A stretch of DNA of 64,000 bases, taken from Serinus canaria. Its lineage: Eukaryota > Chordata > Aves > Passeriformes > Fringillidae. The notes beneath the pieces are model-generated. The model saw only the letters and a list, made by a program, of their open reading frames with translations, had not been told where the DNA came from and did no database searches. Below are positions 34,701 through 43,450 of the stretch, piece by piece (position 1 is the first letter of the stretch; the number at the start of each line of letters is the position of its first letter). The DNA is taken from assembly GCF_022539315.1 (NCBI RefSeq), contig NC_066331.1, positions 10,944,015 to 11,008,014 on the forward strand. The letters are read 5' to 3'. The position numbers were made by a program, and so were the translations under genes.

Positions 34701-34768
34701 GGCTGGTGAAATTCCTGCCCAAGTCTCTGCTGCTGCCCATCAACACTTTTGCAGGAGTCATCCCCTGA
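19778..34768 (+). CDS. PIK3R6: PIK3R6 (p84/p87 PIKAP), PI3K-gamma regulatory subunit 6, complete
   Basis: Second adaptor of p110-gamma, coupling it more weakly to G-beta-gamma than p101 does. Nineteen coding exons join in frame: 19778-19790, 21684-21767, 22719-22810, 23011-23079, 23675-23807, 24683-24752, 25405-25588, 26255-26396, 26629-26715, 27221-27656, 28193-28292, 29007-29123, 29708-29809, 31765-31855, 32472-32542, 32825-32915, 33485-33555, 33885-33997, 34612-34768 (TGA). They give 740 aa; the human protein is about 754. The start, MDSS in a good Kozak context (GCCATGG), splits Glu across exon 1 as I recall for mammals. Landmarks: GMLRWTLHKRM, IIPLLHTLMY, GTLYQRMVISEQ, THALQAALG, STDSGIERDLP, RKGGIKKK, TARVVLLGDDRILGRLAQAF, DPWYESNINTLC, YYARMGTQPV, LLMKAIPA, the basic/EIIRTSNLAG segment, and the terminus LPINTFAGVIP. 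The 13-base first coding exon and the ~1.9-kb first intron are typical of the gene. No broken exon was seen. Confidence 0.97.
19997..20395 (+). repeat. AT-rich low-complexity block in PIK3R6 intron 1
   Basis: About 400 bp that is overwhelmingly A/T, built from degenerate TAGTAGTATATTTTATT motifs, drifting to TTTTATTCTTATTC at the right end. It contrasts sharply with the flanking GC-rich DNA. Non-coding; possibly an expanded AT microsatellite or a retroposon tail. Confidence 0.9.
21778..21900 (+). repeat. Minisatellite GCCCCGGGCACCGCCTGCCCCA just after a PIK3R6 donor
   Basis: Five units of 22-23 bp start about 10 bp after the donor of exon 21684-21767 and run GC- and CpG-rich to about 21.9 kb. 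It lies entirely within intron 2. Confidence 0.88.
22804..22918 (+). repeat. Minisatellite starting at the donor of PIK3R6 exon 3
   Basis: Units like GTGACAGGGCCACCCCAGGGAGGG (~21 bp, about 5 copies) begin with the donor sequence itself (GAGAGG|GTGAGTGCCACCCC). The exon end and GTGA start are echoed in later units (GGGGAGAGTGCCACCCC). Confidence 0.85.
23213..23412 (+). repeat. Minisatellite, GTCCCTGTGGCACACAGAGTGCCAG theme
   Basis: About 3.5 copies of a compound ~55-60 bp unit containing CCCATGTCCCTGTGGCACAC and GCACAGGGAAGGGACC. It lies in intron 4 of PIK3R6. Confidence 0.88.
24733..25075 (+). repeat. Minisatellite made of the PIK3R6 exon 6 end plus its splice donor
   Basis: The last ~20 bases of exon 24683-24752 with the donor (CCCCTGCCAGGAGAG|GTGAGTGCTGCCCC) occur eight times: the true junction, then copies whose CAGGAGAG ends fall near 24784, 24855, 24886, 24934, 24964, 24995 and 25067. 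Five of the downstream copies keep a usable GT donor; two have GCGGG instead. Some copies are separated by a second module, CGGGTGGGCTGTGCTGTCATTTC. The coding frame hits TGA right after the first junction, so any downstream donor gives a truncated product. Confidence 0.92.
29215..29360 (+). repeat. Short tandem array, CTGCAGGGCTCTCCATCCCC theme
   Basis: Three to four units of ~50 bp with CTCCAGGCCCTGCAGGGCTC and CCATCCCCAGACATTTTCC, in the PIK3R6 intron after exon 29007-29123. Confidence 0.85.
30578..30724 (+). repeat. 48-bp tandem array with internal CTGCAGGTGTGG
   Basis: Three units of CTGCTCTCCTGCCCTGCAGGTGTGGGGCTGCTCTGCTCAGACC plus a partial one. Each carries a CCTGCAG|GTGTGG that resembles both an acceptor and a donor. 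Intronic in PIK3R6. Confidence 0.88.
31220..31762 (+). repeat. 15-bp minisatellite abutting the acceptor of PIK3R6 exon 14
   Basis: About 36 units of 15 bp (CTCCCAGGGATGTTC, CTCCCAGGGCTGCTC, TCTCAGGGCTGTGTC) occupy ~540 bp up to TCTTTCAG at 31764. Because the unit is a multiple of three it is open in all frames and produces long repetitive ORFs on both strands. Each unit carries a pyrimidine-CAG|G, i.e. a decoy 3' splice site. Confidence 0.93.
32719..32812 (+). repeat. 11-bp array GGGCACTGCCA in PIK3R6 intron 15
   Basis: Eight or nine units (GGGCACTGCCA / GGGCATTTCCA) end about 12 bp before the acceptor CCCACAG of exon 32825-32915. Confidence 0.88.
33236..33476 (+). repeat. ~60-bp array abutting the acceptor of PIK3R6 exon 17
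   Basis: Four units beginning CCCAACGTGGGGCAGGGCC and carrying CGAGAGCTGAGCTGAGGCTGTGCCCTG. The array ends within ~10 bp of the acceptor of exon 33485-33555. Later copies have an extra GAGCT. Confidence 0.9.
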
Positions 34769-35680
34769 AGGAGATGGGAAAGGTGCTGTGGGTTCTGGCG
34801 TGGGGCCAGCACAGAGCACACGGGGAGAGAAAACACTCTGAAAGCCACCAGAGGTGACTTTGACTGGCAGTGGTGGGAAGAGCTGCCCCAGCAGAGGTGG
34901 ATGGGCTCGGATGGCACAGCCCTGCCACGTGACACCTGTGACAATGGCCCCCTGCCCCAGCCAAGGGCACAGCCATGCCCTGTGACACGTGTGACAATGG
35001 TTGACAGTCCCTGCCAAGGGCACAGCCATGCCCTGTGACATGTGTGACAATGGCCCCATGCCCTGTGACACCTGTGACAATGGCCCCATGCCCCTGCCAA
35101 GGGCACAGCCCTGCTGGTGACAGTGTGACAATGGCCCCATGCCCCTGCCAGGGGCACAGCCCTGCTCCAGGACTGAACTTTCACCTTTGGCACAGTTCAG
35201 GGAAAAGCTTTGAGCTCTCCGTTCAGGAAGGGTGCGGAAGATCCGTGGAGGTGGCGCTGCCCGTCCTGGGGAGCCCAGGGCAGCTGGCAGCAGCAGTGCT
35301 CCTTTTGGAGATGTCCCACAGCCCAGCAGGGCTCCGGTTTCCACCTCATGAGCCAAACGCTGTTGGTGCTCCCCTGTGCCGGACTGGGGCAGCAAACATT
35401 GTGTCCCTGAGGGAAGCTGAGGAGCAGCAGGAGCTCTGGGGCACCTCAGGAAACCCTGCAGGAGCAGCTGCTGTTGTTGGGACCGTGTGGGCTTTAAGGG
35501 GTGACCCCTCTGCACCCCTCTGCCTCCTCGGGGCTTCCCTGTGGGGTTTGCACACACAAGGAAAAGGCTCAGAGAGCCAAAAGGCTTGGAGCTGGGCTGG
35601 GGTGTGGGCTGGAGTCCAGAGTTTGTTCTGTACAGCTGTAAATTATGTAGATGGGTGATAAATTATTTGTATAGGTGCCA
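34769..35680 (+). other. PIK3R6: PIK3R6 3'UTR (inferred) with a GTGACAATGG array
   Basis: Non-coding sequence after the stop. At about 34925-35165 it holds an imperfect array of GCCCTGTGACACCTGTGACAATGGCCCC with CCTGCCAAGGGCACAGCC. An A/T-rich stretch at 35615-35680 (GTACAGCTGTAAATTATGTA, GATAAATTATTTG) looks like a 3' end, but there is no canonical AATAAA. Confidence 0.5.
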
Positions 35681-35844
35681 TGGATGGCTTGGACCAGAGG
35701 GTGCAATCCTTTTAGTGCCAATGGAAAGAAATTAGGACAAACCCAAGCAGAAGCTGCCATTGGTGGTTGTTGTGTGTTTGCACGTGGCTGGGATGCTCAG
35801 GAGCTCTGCCTGAACTGAGGTTCAGCTCTTTCCTGTGCAGTGAA

Positions 35845-36200
35845 CCATCCCAGTGCCAGTGCCGGGGCATCCCGGTGTTGGTGTCGGGCTATCCCCGTGC
35901 CAGTGCCAGGCCATCCCGGTGTCGGTGTCGGGCTATCCCCGTGCCAGTACCGGGCCATCCCCGTGTCAGAACTGGGCCATTCCCGTGTCAGTACCGGGCC
36001 ATTCCCGTGCCGGGCCATTCCCGTGTCAGAGCTGGGCCATTCCCGTGTCAGTACCGGGCCATTCCCGTGTCGGTGCAGGGCCACTCCGTTACCGGGCCAT
36101 TCCCATGCTGGTCCCGGGCCGTTCCCGTGTCGGTGCAGGGCCATTCCGCTACCGGGCCATTCCCGGGCCGGTCCCGGGCCGTTCCCGTTCCGGTCCCGGG
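35845..36200 (+). repeat. Minisatellite GGGCCATTCCCGTGTC theme upstream of MFSD6L
   Basis: About 14-16 units of ~20-22 bp (CGGGCCATTCCCGTGTCAGTAC and variants). They lie just 5' of the CpG-rich leader and start codon at 36387. Repetitive ORFs across it are not genes. Confidence 0.9.
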
Positions 36201-36386
36201 CTATTCCCGGCCCGGCCTGCAGAGGGCGCTGCGCCCCCGCCGGTCCCGGGGCGGGGCAGGTGCGGCCGGGCCGGTGCCGCCCCGGTGCCGCCCCGGTGCC
36301 GCAGGTGCGGCGGCTCCTCCCCGCCCGGAGCGGGGCCGGCGGGGAGCGGCGGCGCTGGCAGCGGGTGACGCCATGCGGCGGGGGCC

Positions 36387-36737
36387 ATGAGCGAGCGCTG
36401 GGACGTGGGCCGCGCCCTGGCGCTGGCCGCGCTGTTCCGGCTGCTGCAGGGCGCGGGCCGGGGCTGCGCTGAGCCTTTCCTGCCGCTCTTCCTGCGGCTG
36501 CTCGGGCTGCCCGCGCCGCTGGTGGGGGCGGCGGCTGGGGCCCGGCTGCTGGCTGCGCTCGCCGTGCCGCTGTGCTGCCCGCGGGGCCGCGCCGGGCGGC
36601 TGCTGCTGGCGGGCTCGGCGCTGGGCTCGGCCGCGGCCGGCCTGGCGCTCACTCTCATCCCGCCCGCGGGGGACACGGGAGACGCGGGTTGTGACCGCAG
36701 CCTGCAGCTCGGCCAACCCTCCCTCTGCTGGCTCTGA
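36387..36737 (+). pseudogene. MFSD6L: MFSD6L N-terminal remnant (truncated)
   Basis: A 116-codon ORF whose first ~100 residues match the start of MFSD6L, a major-facilitator membrane protein that I recall as ~586 aa and single-exon in mammals. Matching features are the RWDVGRALALAALFRLL opening, PFLPLFLRLLGL, a second hydrophobic segment, and ALGSAAAGLALTLIPPA. The ATG sits in a good context (GGGGCCATGAG) in CpG-rich DNA. After about 36690 the similarity stops, the frame ends at TGA 36735, and a 34-bp minisatellite begins. I saw none of the remaining ~480 residues, including the later transmembrane helices, in any frame up to CCDC42. It is either a real deletion or an assembly collapse. No transport function is expected from two helices. 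Confidence 0.7.
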
Positions 36738-36780
36738 GCCACGCTTCAATTTTGGCCCCTCAGTGTCCTCCACCAGCCCC

Positions 36781-36960
36781 TGGGGACAGCCGTGTCCCCA
36801 GCTGCCCCTCACAGGAGGGGACAGCCGTGTCCCCATCCATCCCTCACAGAGCAGAGGACAGCCGTGTCCCCATCCATCCCTCACAGGAGGGGACAGCCGT
36901 GTCCCCATCCATCCCTCACAGGAGGGGACAACTGTGTCCCCATCCATCCCTCACAGGGCA
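36781..36960 (+). repeat. ~34-bp minisatellite at the MFSD6L break
   Basis: Five units containing GGACAGCCGTGTCCCCATCC and ATCCCTCACAGGAGG start about 45 bp after the truncated MFSD6L frame ends. Confidence 0.92.
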
Positions 36961-37426
36961 GCGCTCATTCTCCCATGAGCTCCTGCCACCACTGAGAGGG
37001 TGGCACCCACGTGGGTGACAGGGTAGCCATGGCTGGGGACAGCTGAGTCACCTCTCAGGGGGTGTGGATGGCCCTGTCCCTCTGGAAATGTCACAGCTGA
37101 GATGAGATGCAGGGGCACAAAGGCCCAGTGTGCCCTGGGATGAGTCAGGAGCTGATTTTCCAGAGCAGGAGCAGCTCCTGGTGGCACCGCCAGTGTCTGT
37201 GAGACCTCCGGGACCCCGGGAGCCACGCAGGGCTCACTCCCTCCTGCTTTTCTCTCTCTTCTGCTTCTGAGGATTTGGGCTCGCAGAAGAGCAGGGGAGA
37301 TCAGCAGGAAATGAAGAGATGCCTTTAAATATTTGCTATATATTTTAGTCTGCAATATCTGCAGGGTTCTCTCATCCTCTCCTCTCCCTGCCTGCCCTGC
37401 TGCTGCCTGGCTGGCAGGGCAGGCTC

Positions 37427-40400
37427 TCACAGAGCTCGGCCACGCTCCTTCATGTCCTCCGTGAAGTCCTGGAGGTCGTGGATGAACTGCCGGATCTGGG
37501 CAGGGACAGGGACAGGGACAGGGCAGGGTCAGGCAGGGATGGGAGAGGAGGCAGAGGGGAGCCTGTCCCTCCTGCAGGGCAGATGTCCCTGAGCTAAGTG
37601 ACAGGACAAGAAAGCACCAGAGCATGCCTCTGTGGGGGAAAGGAACTGAACGCTGGCCAAGGCTGGATCTGCATCCCTGCACCCCCAAAACCCTGCACTC
37701 CCAAACCCTGCATCCCCGTATCCCTGCACCCCAAAACCCTGCACCCCCAAACCCTGCATCCCTGTATCCCTGTACCCCCAAAACCCTGCACCCCCAAACC
37801 CTGCATCCCTGTATCCCTGCACCCCCAAATCCTGCATCCCCATATCCCTGCACCCCCAAAACCCTGCACCCCCAAACCCTGCATCCCCATATCCCTGCAC
37901 CCCCAAACCCTGCATCCCCATATCCCTGCAACCCCAAAACCCTGCACTCCCAAACCCTGCATCCCCGTATCCCTGCACCCCCAAACCCTGCACCTCCAAA
38001 CCCTGCATCCCTGCATCCCTACATCCCTGCACCCCTGGATCCCTGCACTCCCTGTCCCTGCATCCCCATATTATGGAAACCACCAAAACCCTGCACTCCC
38101 AAACCCTGCATTCCCATATCTCTGCACTCCCTGAATCCCTGCATCCCTGCACCCCTGAACCCCTGCACCCCCAAATCCATGTATCCCTGAAACCTTGTAT
38201 CCCCACATCCCTGCACTCCCTGTCCCAGCATCCCCACATCCCTGCACCCCTGAACCCTGTACCCCATATCCCTGCATTCCTGCAGCCTCTGTCCCTGCAT
38301 TCCTGCATCCCCACATCCCTGCACCCCCAAACCCTGTATCCCCATAACCCTGCATTCCTGCATCCCCTGTCCCTGACCCCGTGTATCCCTTCATCCCCAC
38401 ATCCCTGCACCCCCAAACCCTGAATCCCCACATCCCTGCACCCCCTGTCTGTGCCTGCCCCCCCTGCTGCCCCCCGGCCCCACTCCCCCCTCCTGGGGAG
38501 GGACAGGTTTGCCCGGTTGTCCCCACCATTCCCTGCCAGGGACCCCAGGGGAGGAGGGAGACTGTGCTGGGCCTGGGGGCTCCCTTCGCCCTGGGGGAGC
38601 GATTCCTGCTGCTTGTCCTGTCAGGACAGGGCTGTGCCCAGGCTGTGCCCGGGCTGTGCCCACGTTACCATGTCCAGCTGCCGGTGGCTGTCCCCAGCTG
38701 CCACCCTGCCCTGCGGCTGCAGCCGCGCACTGGCGGTGTGGAACAGGCCATGGATGGCCATGGTGAGGGACCTCAGCTCCACGGCCTTCCTGGCAGCCCT
38801 GTCCTGCACCTGGGCCCAGCGATCCTCCTGGGGACACGAGACAGTCCCAGCAGGGCTGCTTCAGCCCCGGGACCCCCGCTGGAGACCCCCAGCTCAGCCT
38901 CATCCAGGCTGGGAAGGAGCCGGTGGGCTGGGGCTGGGCTGGAGCCAGTGCAGCCCAGTGTGCTGGGAGCAGAGTCGGGGCCAGCCTGCCTGTGCTGCCC
39001 ACCCTGCAGTGCCCACCCTGGCACGCCCTCCCTGCCAGCCCTGCAGCGCTGCCACTGTCACCTCCCTTGGTGACAAACCTGCCCCCCCCCGGGCTCTCAC
39101 TCCTCCTCCTGCAGCCCCGGGATCGGGATGGGAATGGGATGGGATGGGATGGGATGGATGGAGATGGGGATGGATGGGGATGGGGATAGGGATGGCGAAG
39201 GGGATGGGGAATCTCCTCCCACCCCAAACTGCTGCTGGGCCCTGCCATGAGCCCCTGGCTGCAGGAGGAGCCAGTCCTGTCCTCCCAGGCCCTCCCTGGC
39301 CACCCCTCAGCTCCTTACCCACTGCTGGATGTCACTTTGAGCCTGGGCAAAGGATTCCTTGAGCTGCACCAGGTCGTTCCTGCACTGGTGCATCTCAGCC
39401 TCCTTCTCTGCCCTGAGCTGCTGCTGCAGGCCCTTGCCCTGCTCCAACAGCTGCCGGTGCCACCACTGGGACTGCAGCAGGTCCTTGCGGGTCCTCAGCA
39501 GCGCCTTGTAGTAGCTGATGACGTCATCAATGTCACGGAACTGCAGCACAGGTCCTGGGGTCAGGGACACCCTGCCCTGCCCTCCCTGGGGTCAGGGACA
39601 CCCTGCCCTGCTCTCCCTGGGGTCAGGGACACCCTGCCCTGCCCTCCCTGGGGTCAGGGACACCCTGCCCTGGGGGGAACCCTGCCCTCCCCTGGGGTCA
39701 GGGACACCCCCCTGCCTCCCTCGACCCTGCTCTCCCTGGGGTCAGGGACACCCTGCCCTGCCCTCCCTGGGGTCAGGGACACCCTGCCCTACCCTCCCTG
39801 GGGTCAGGGACAACCTGCCCTGCTCTCCCTGGGGTCAGGGACACCCTGCCCTGCTCTCCCTGGGGTCAGGGACACCCTGCCCTGCCTTCCCCTGTCCTGG
39901 TTCTCCTCTCCTGACCCTGCTCCCTGTCACCCACCTTGGTGGCCAGGGAGCCCCTCCCAGCCCACCTGGAGTCTCTGGGTTTTGTCAGGGGCTGATTTCC
40001 CTGGCCTTGCCTCATCCCTCTGGTTCAAAGCCAGGGGAGCCCTCCCTGAGCCATGTCCAAGCTCACCTGTGAATTCTCCACCACATCCTCCAGGTACTTC
40101 TTGAATGGGGAGTACTTCAGCAACTTTTTGGAGAGTTTCTGGTGCTTTTTTCTCAGGGCTTCCAGTTCCCTCCTAGCCCTCAAGAGCTCACTCTCCTTTT
40201 TTGAATTCTCCTCTTTCTCTTCTTTGGCTTTCTTCAGAGCTTGGGTTCTCAGCCTTTCATTCTCCTGGCGAGGTTTCCAGCAGTAGCCACAGCCAGAAGG
40301 GGAGGGAGGCACGGGAAGGCAGAGCTGGCTCACTCAGGAGAGCCTCCAGAAGGAGAGCCTAGCACTCGGCACCACTCCCTCCCTGTCCCTTTGGCTGGGC

Positions 40401-41687
40401 AGCACCTGGGCTGGGGCTGTGCCTTCCAGAACACCCCTCTCCCACCCAGGGCACAAATCCCTGCTCCCACAGCTCTGGCCTCAGGGGAGCCTTGGCTGGG
40501 AGAGCTGGGCTGGGGCTCCTCCCAGGGCAGAGGGGCTGGTGAGCAGGGGCAGTGTGCCAGCTGTGCCAGGAGTAGCAGGAGTGTCAGGTGTGCTATGTAT
40601 TCCAGGTGTGCCATGTGTGGCAAGGGTATGAGATGTGCCAGGTGTATGAGATGTGCTACGTGTTCCAGGTGTTCCAGGTGTATGAGATGTGCCAGGTGCC
40701 ACATGTGCCAGCTGTGCCAGGAGTACCAGAAGTATCAGGTGTGCTACATATTCCAAGTGTGCCATGTGTGGCTGGTGTATCAGATGTGCCAGGAGTACCA
40801 GGGGTATCAGGTGTGCCACATGTGCCAGGTGTATCAGGTGTGCCAGGTATTGCAGGTGTATCAGGTGTGCCAGGTGTGCTACATGTTCCAGGTGTGCCAG
40901 GTGTGCCAGGAGTACCAGGGGTATCAGGTGTGCCACATGTGCCAGGTGTATCAGGTGTGCCAGGTATTGCAGGTGTATCAAATGTGCCAGGTGTGCTACA
41001 TGTTCCAGGTGTGCCAGGTGTGCCAGGGGTGCCAGGGGTACCTTTACAGTCGTCCCAGATGTCACCACGTGGGCTTTCAGCTGGGCCCTCCTGGCGTGCA
41101 GGTCCCTCCACTGCTCGGCGAGGGTCTCCATCCTCTCTGCGAAGGCCTGGCAGCACCGGACCGAGGGTGACACGGCTGCCACAGCTAGAGCCACTCCCCG
41201 CCCGCCCTGCCACCTTGCAAAGCGCCCCAGCCACGTCCCAGCAGCCTCCCAGCTTCCTCACCTCCTCTGTCTCCTCCACCACCTTCTCCATCAGCCGCAC
41301 TTCCTTCATCTTCTTCAGGACGCAGATGAAGGAGTTGGTGGAGTCCTCCTCTGCCGCCTGCAGCTCCCTGCCGCGCAGGTCCCCAGCTCACACAGCATCC
41401 TGGCAGGGTGCCCTGGAGCTGGGCTGTGTCCCAGGGGCGGGCAGGACCCCAGCCCCACCTCGGAACCCCCCTGGCAGTGCGGCCCCCCAGCCCTCCCATG
41501 CAGGGACTCCCAGCCCAGCCGGGGCAGGGCAGGGCAGGGACAGGAGCAGGCGAGGGATGGGAGTTTGGCACGGCAGGGAAGGAGCCACGGAGGCACGGGG
41601 GGAGGCTGGAGGAGCCCCTGACCTGAGCAGGGGCAGGAGCCTCTCCTTGTACTGCCCCCGGTAATAGCTCCCGTCCTCATGGGCCAT
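37427..41687 (-). CDS. CCDC42: CCDC42, coiled-coil axonemal/centriolar protein, complete
   Basis: Coiled-coil protein of the CFAP73/CCDC42 family, linked in mammals to the sperm head-tail coupling apparatus and flagellum. Seven minus-strand exons join in frame: 41687-41623, 41367-41262, 41146-41042, 40264-40067, 39540-39319, 38827-38669, 37495-37427 (TGA). They encode 307 aa; human CCDC42 is about 316. The start MAHEDGSYYRGQYKERLL corresponds to the human FRLQYGERLL region with a shorter lead. Landmarks: AERMETLAEQWRDL, RRAQLKAH, ENERLRTQALKKAKEE, HQKLSKKL, KKYLEDVVENS, FRDIDDVISYYKAL, RWAQVQDRAARKAVEL and LDMIRQFIHDLQDF. Long heptad-rich Glu/Lys/Leu stretches dominate exons 4 and 5. CCDC42 is preferred over CFAP73 because of the MFSD6L/PIK3R6 neighbourhood and the LDM.QFI C-terminus. 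Three introns are largely minisatellite. Confidence 0.93.
37675..38445 (-). repeat. Long minisatellite, CCCTGCACCCCCAAACCCTGCATCC theme, CCDC42 intron 6
   Basis: About 770 bp of 9-13 bp units (CATCCCTGCA, CCCCCAAACC, TATCCCTGTA) in nested higher-order repeats. The + strand is almost purely C/A/T; the transcribed CCDC42 RNA is G-rich (GGGGGTGCAGGGATA). All frames are open over long distances, generating false ORFs. Confidence 0.93.
39553..39892 (-). repeat. Minisatellite CTGGGGTCAGGGACACCCTGCCCTG, CCDC42 intron 4
   Basis: About 10-11 units of ~31 bp lie directly upstream, in transcript sense, of the acceptor of CCDC42 exon 5 (39540). The first unit begins ~12 bp from the splice site. Confidence 0.92.
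40575..41040 (-). repeat. Minisatellite beginning exactly at the donor of CCDC42 exon 3
   Basis: Imperfect 9-10 bp units (CAGGTGTGC, CAGGTGTAT, CAGGAGTAC on the + strand; GGCACACCT in the transcript) run for ~465 bp. In transcript sense the array starts at the donor itself (AAAG|GTACCCCTGGCACCCCTGGC). Longer blocks of ~130 bp are also duplicated within it. Confidence 0.92.
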
Positions 41688-42674
41688 CGCTGCGGCCACC
41701 GCAGGTCCTGTCCTGCTGCTGGCCCAGCCTCGGGGCAGCCCGGGGGCTGCTGTGCACTGCACGAGCCCTGGGGCTACTCCAGGACACCAGGACGAGCCCT
41801 GGGGCTACTCAGTCCCAGAGAGAGGCACTGTGGCTCCTCCAACCATTGTGAGAGCTCCGGCACTACTCTGGGCACTGTGACAGCTCCAGGGGCTCCTGCA
41901 CCCATTGTGACAGCTCCAGGGGCTCCTCCCTGCACTGTGACAGCTCCTGTGAGTCCCCCTGGCAGCAGGGGGACTGACCACTGTGTCCAGGACCTGGCAT
42001 TTTTTCACTCCCTTCTCTTCTTCATTCATCGTCTCTGCTTCTTCCTCTGCCCAGACTTGGCCCTTGTGCCCTCCGCTGCCCTGGGGGTCTGTCAGGCTCC
42101 TGGCAGCCCCCTGTCCTGTCCCAGAGCCCCCTGCCCTGTCCCAGAGCCCAGCTGGAGCTCAGGGAGGGCTGGGCACTGCCCTGCCAGGGCTCCCTCCCTG
42201 GCCCAGCCTGGGCTCTCCCATTTGCCAAGAATCAGAGGATTGGTTTTGAGCCGATCCATTTCTCCCTCAAACGAGGCCCCGGGACCAAGGCCCGCCCCAA
42301 AGGAAGGATGGGACTCATGGGCCAGCTGGGGAGCCCGGGGCTGATGGAATTGCTGCTCCCCGGGGATTTCACCTCTCCTGCTCCCTGCCAGCCTTGGCCT
42401 CGCTGGCTGAGTGCAGAGCAGGGCACAGGGCCTGCAGCAGCAGCTGGAACTGAGGGTTTGTGCTGCTCCAGCCCCTCGGGCAGCTGCAGGGAGCATTTCT
42501 GGGCACAGAACCCACAAAAGCCCTTTTGTGCCTGTGCCTGCTGCTCCTCCTCCCAGCAGGATGAGTCCCTGGATCCTTCACGGCACCTCCTGGGCACGGG
42601 CTCTGTTTAAGGAACAACCAGCACAAGCCTGGCAATGGTGAAAACTCCCAAAGTGCATTTTCAATATCCCCCAA

Positions 42675-42840
42675 AAGAAATTCTATAGTGCTGATATAAC
42701 AAATACTAATGTTAAAATATACTAAAAATGTAGGTTTACTTGAATATATAATAATATAGGATAGATTATATATTATATAGCTTTATAGACAATGAGTAAA
42801 ATATATAAAATAAATTCTAAAGCAGAAGAATATCTAAGGA
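42675..42840 (+). repeat. AT-rich low-complexity block
   Basis: About 165 bp of TATA/AATA-rich sequence (ATATAATAATATAGG, TATATTATATAG) in GC-rich surroundings, without a clear unit. Confidence 0.8.
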
Positions 42841-43405
42841 GGCAGATTTGCTGACTTAGTAAGACTTTTGCTTGCTCATTCCCAAAGCACTTCCACAAGC
42901 AGAAGAAATGAGGGGGGTTTTAGGATCTCTCAAGTTCTCCACGATTTCAGTTACACCCAGACCTAAATGAGAACGCTGCAGTTGTTTTGGTGTTTTAAAC
43001 TGAGTTTTTATGGAGCTGCTCTGACCTGCCCAGTGCCCCCCTGGGCCGGGCACCCCTCTGTGCCCAAGGAGGGCACTGGGGGCTCAGGGGGCACTGCAGG
43101 AGCTCCTGGCCCAGCCCGGCCCGGCCGGGGCTCCTGCAGCAATCCCGGGCAGCTGGGGACATCTCCTGGCCTGGGATGGAGCAGCGCTGCAGGAAAATCG
43201 CCCGGAGCAGAGCCTGCAGCTCCTCTCCCTGGCCGCGGCAGGGCGGGCACCGCGCTCCGGCTCCAGGCAACTTATCTGAAAGAAAAATAGGAAAAAAGCC
43301 CCTTTTTTGTTAAAAGTGACAAAACCCCACTTGTTTTAAATCACAACATCTCCATTAACCACCCTGAACGCCAAAGTAGAGCCTGCCTGCTGCTCCTGGG
43401 CACAT

Positions 43406-43450
43406 TTCATTTCATTTCATTTCATTTCAAATTTCATTTCATTTATTTCA
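43406..43450 (+). repeat. (ATTTC)n pentanucleotide microsatellite
   Basis: CATTTCATTTCATTTCATTT runs on, broken once by an AAATTTC slip, for about nine units. Confidence 0.92.

Noticed and set aside
37529..38431. 300-codon minus-strand ORF of GCRDMGMQGLGVQG-like repeats
   Set aside because: Translation of the CCDC42 intron 6 minisatellite; CCDC42 exons lie on both sides.
37675..38445. CRISPR-like repeat-spacer array
   Set aside because: Units are contiguous 9-13 bp minisatellite repeats with no unique spacers, in a vertebrate intron. The same applies to the other arrays in the window.
40481..41664. Long ORFs rich in HLAHL or GVPGVSG repeats
   Set aside because: Translations of the intron 3 array of CCDC42. 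The collagen-like look on the + strand is a repeat artefact.
41623..41687. CFAP73 (CCDC42B) as the identity of the coiled-coil gene
   Set aside because: The family is the same, but the neighbours (MFSD6L, PIK3R6) and the LDMIRQFIHDLQDF C-terminus fit CCDC42 better.
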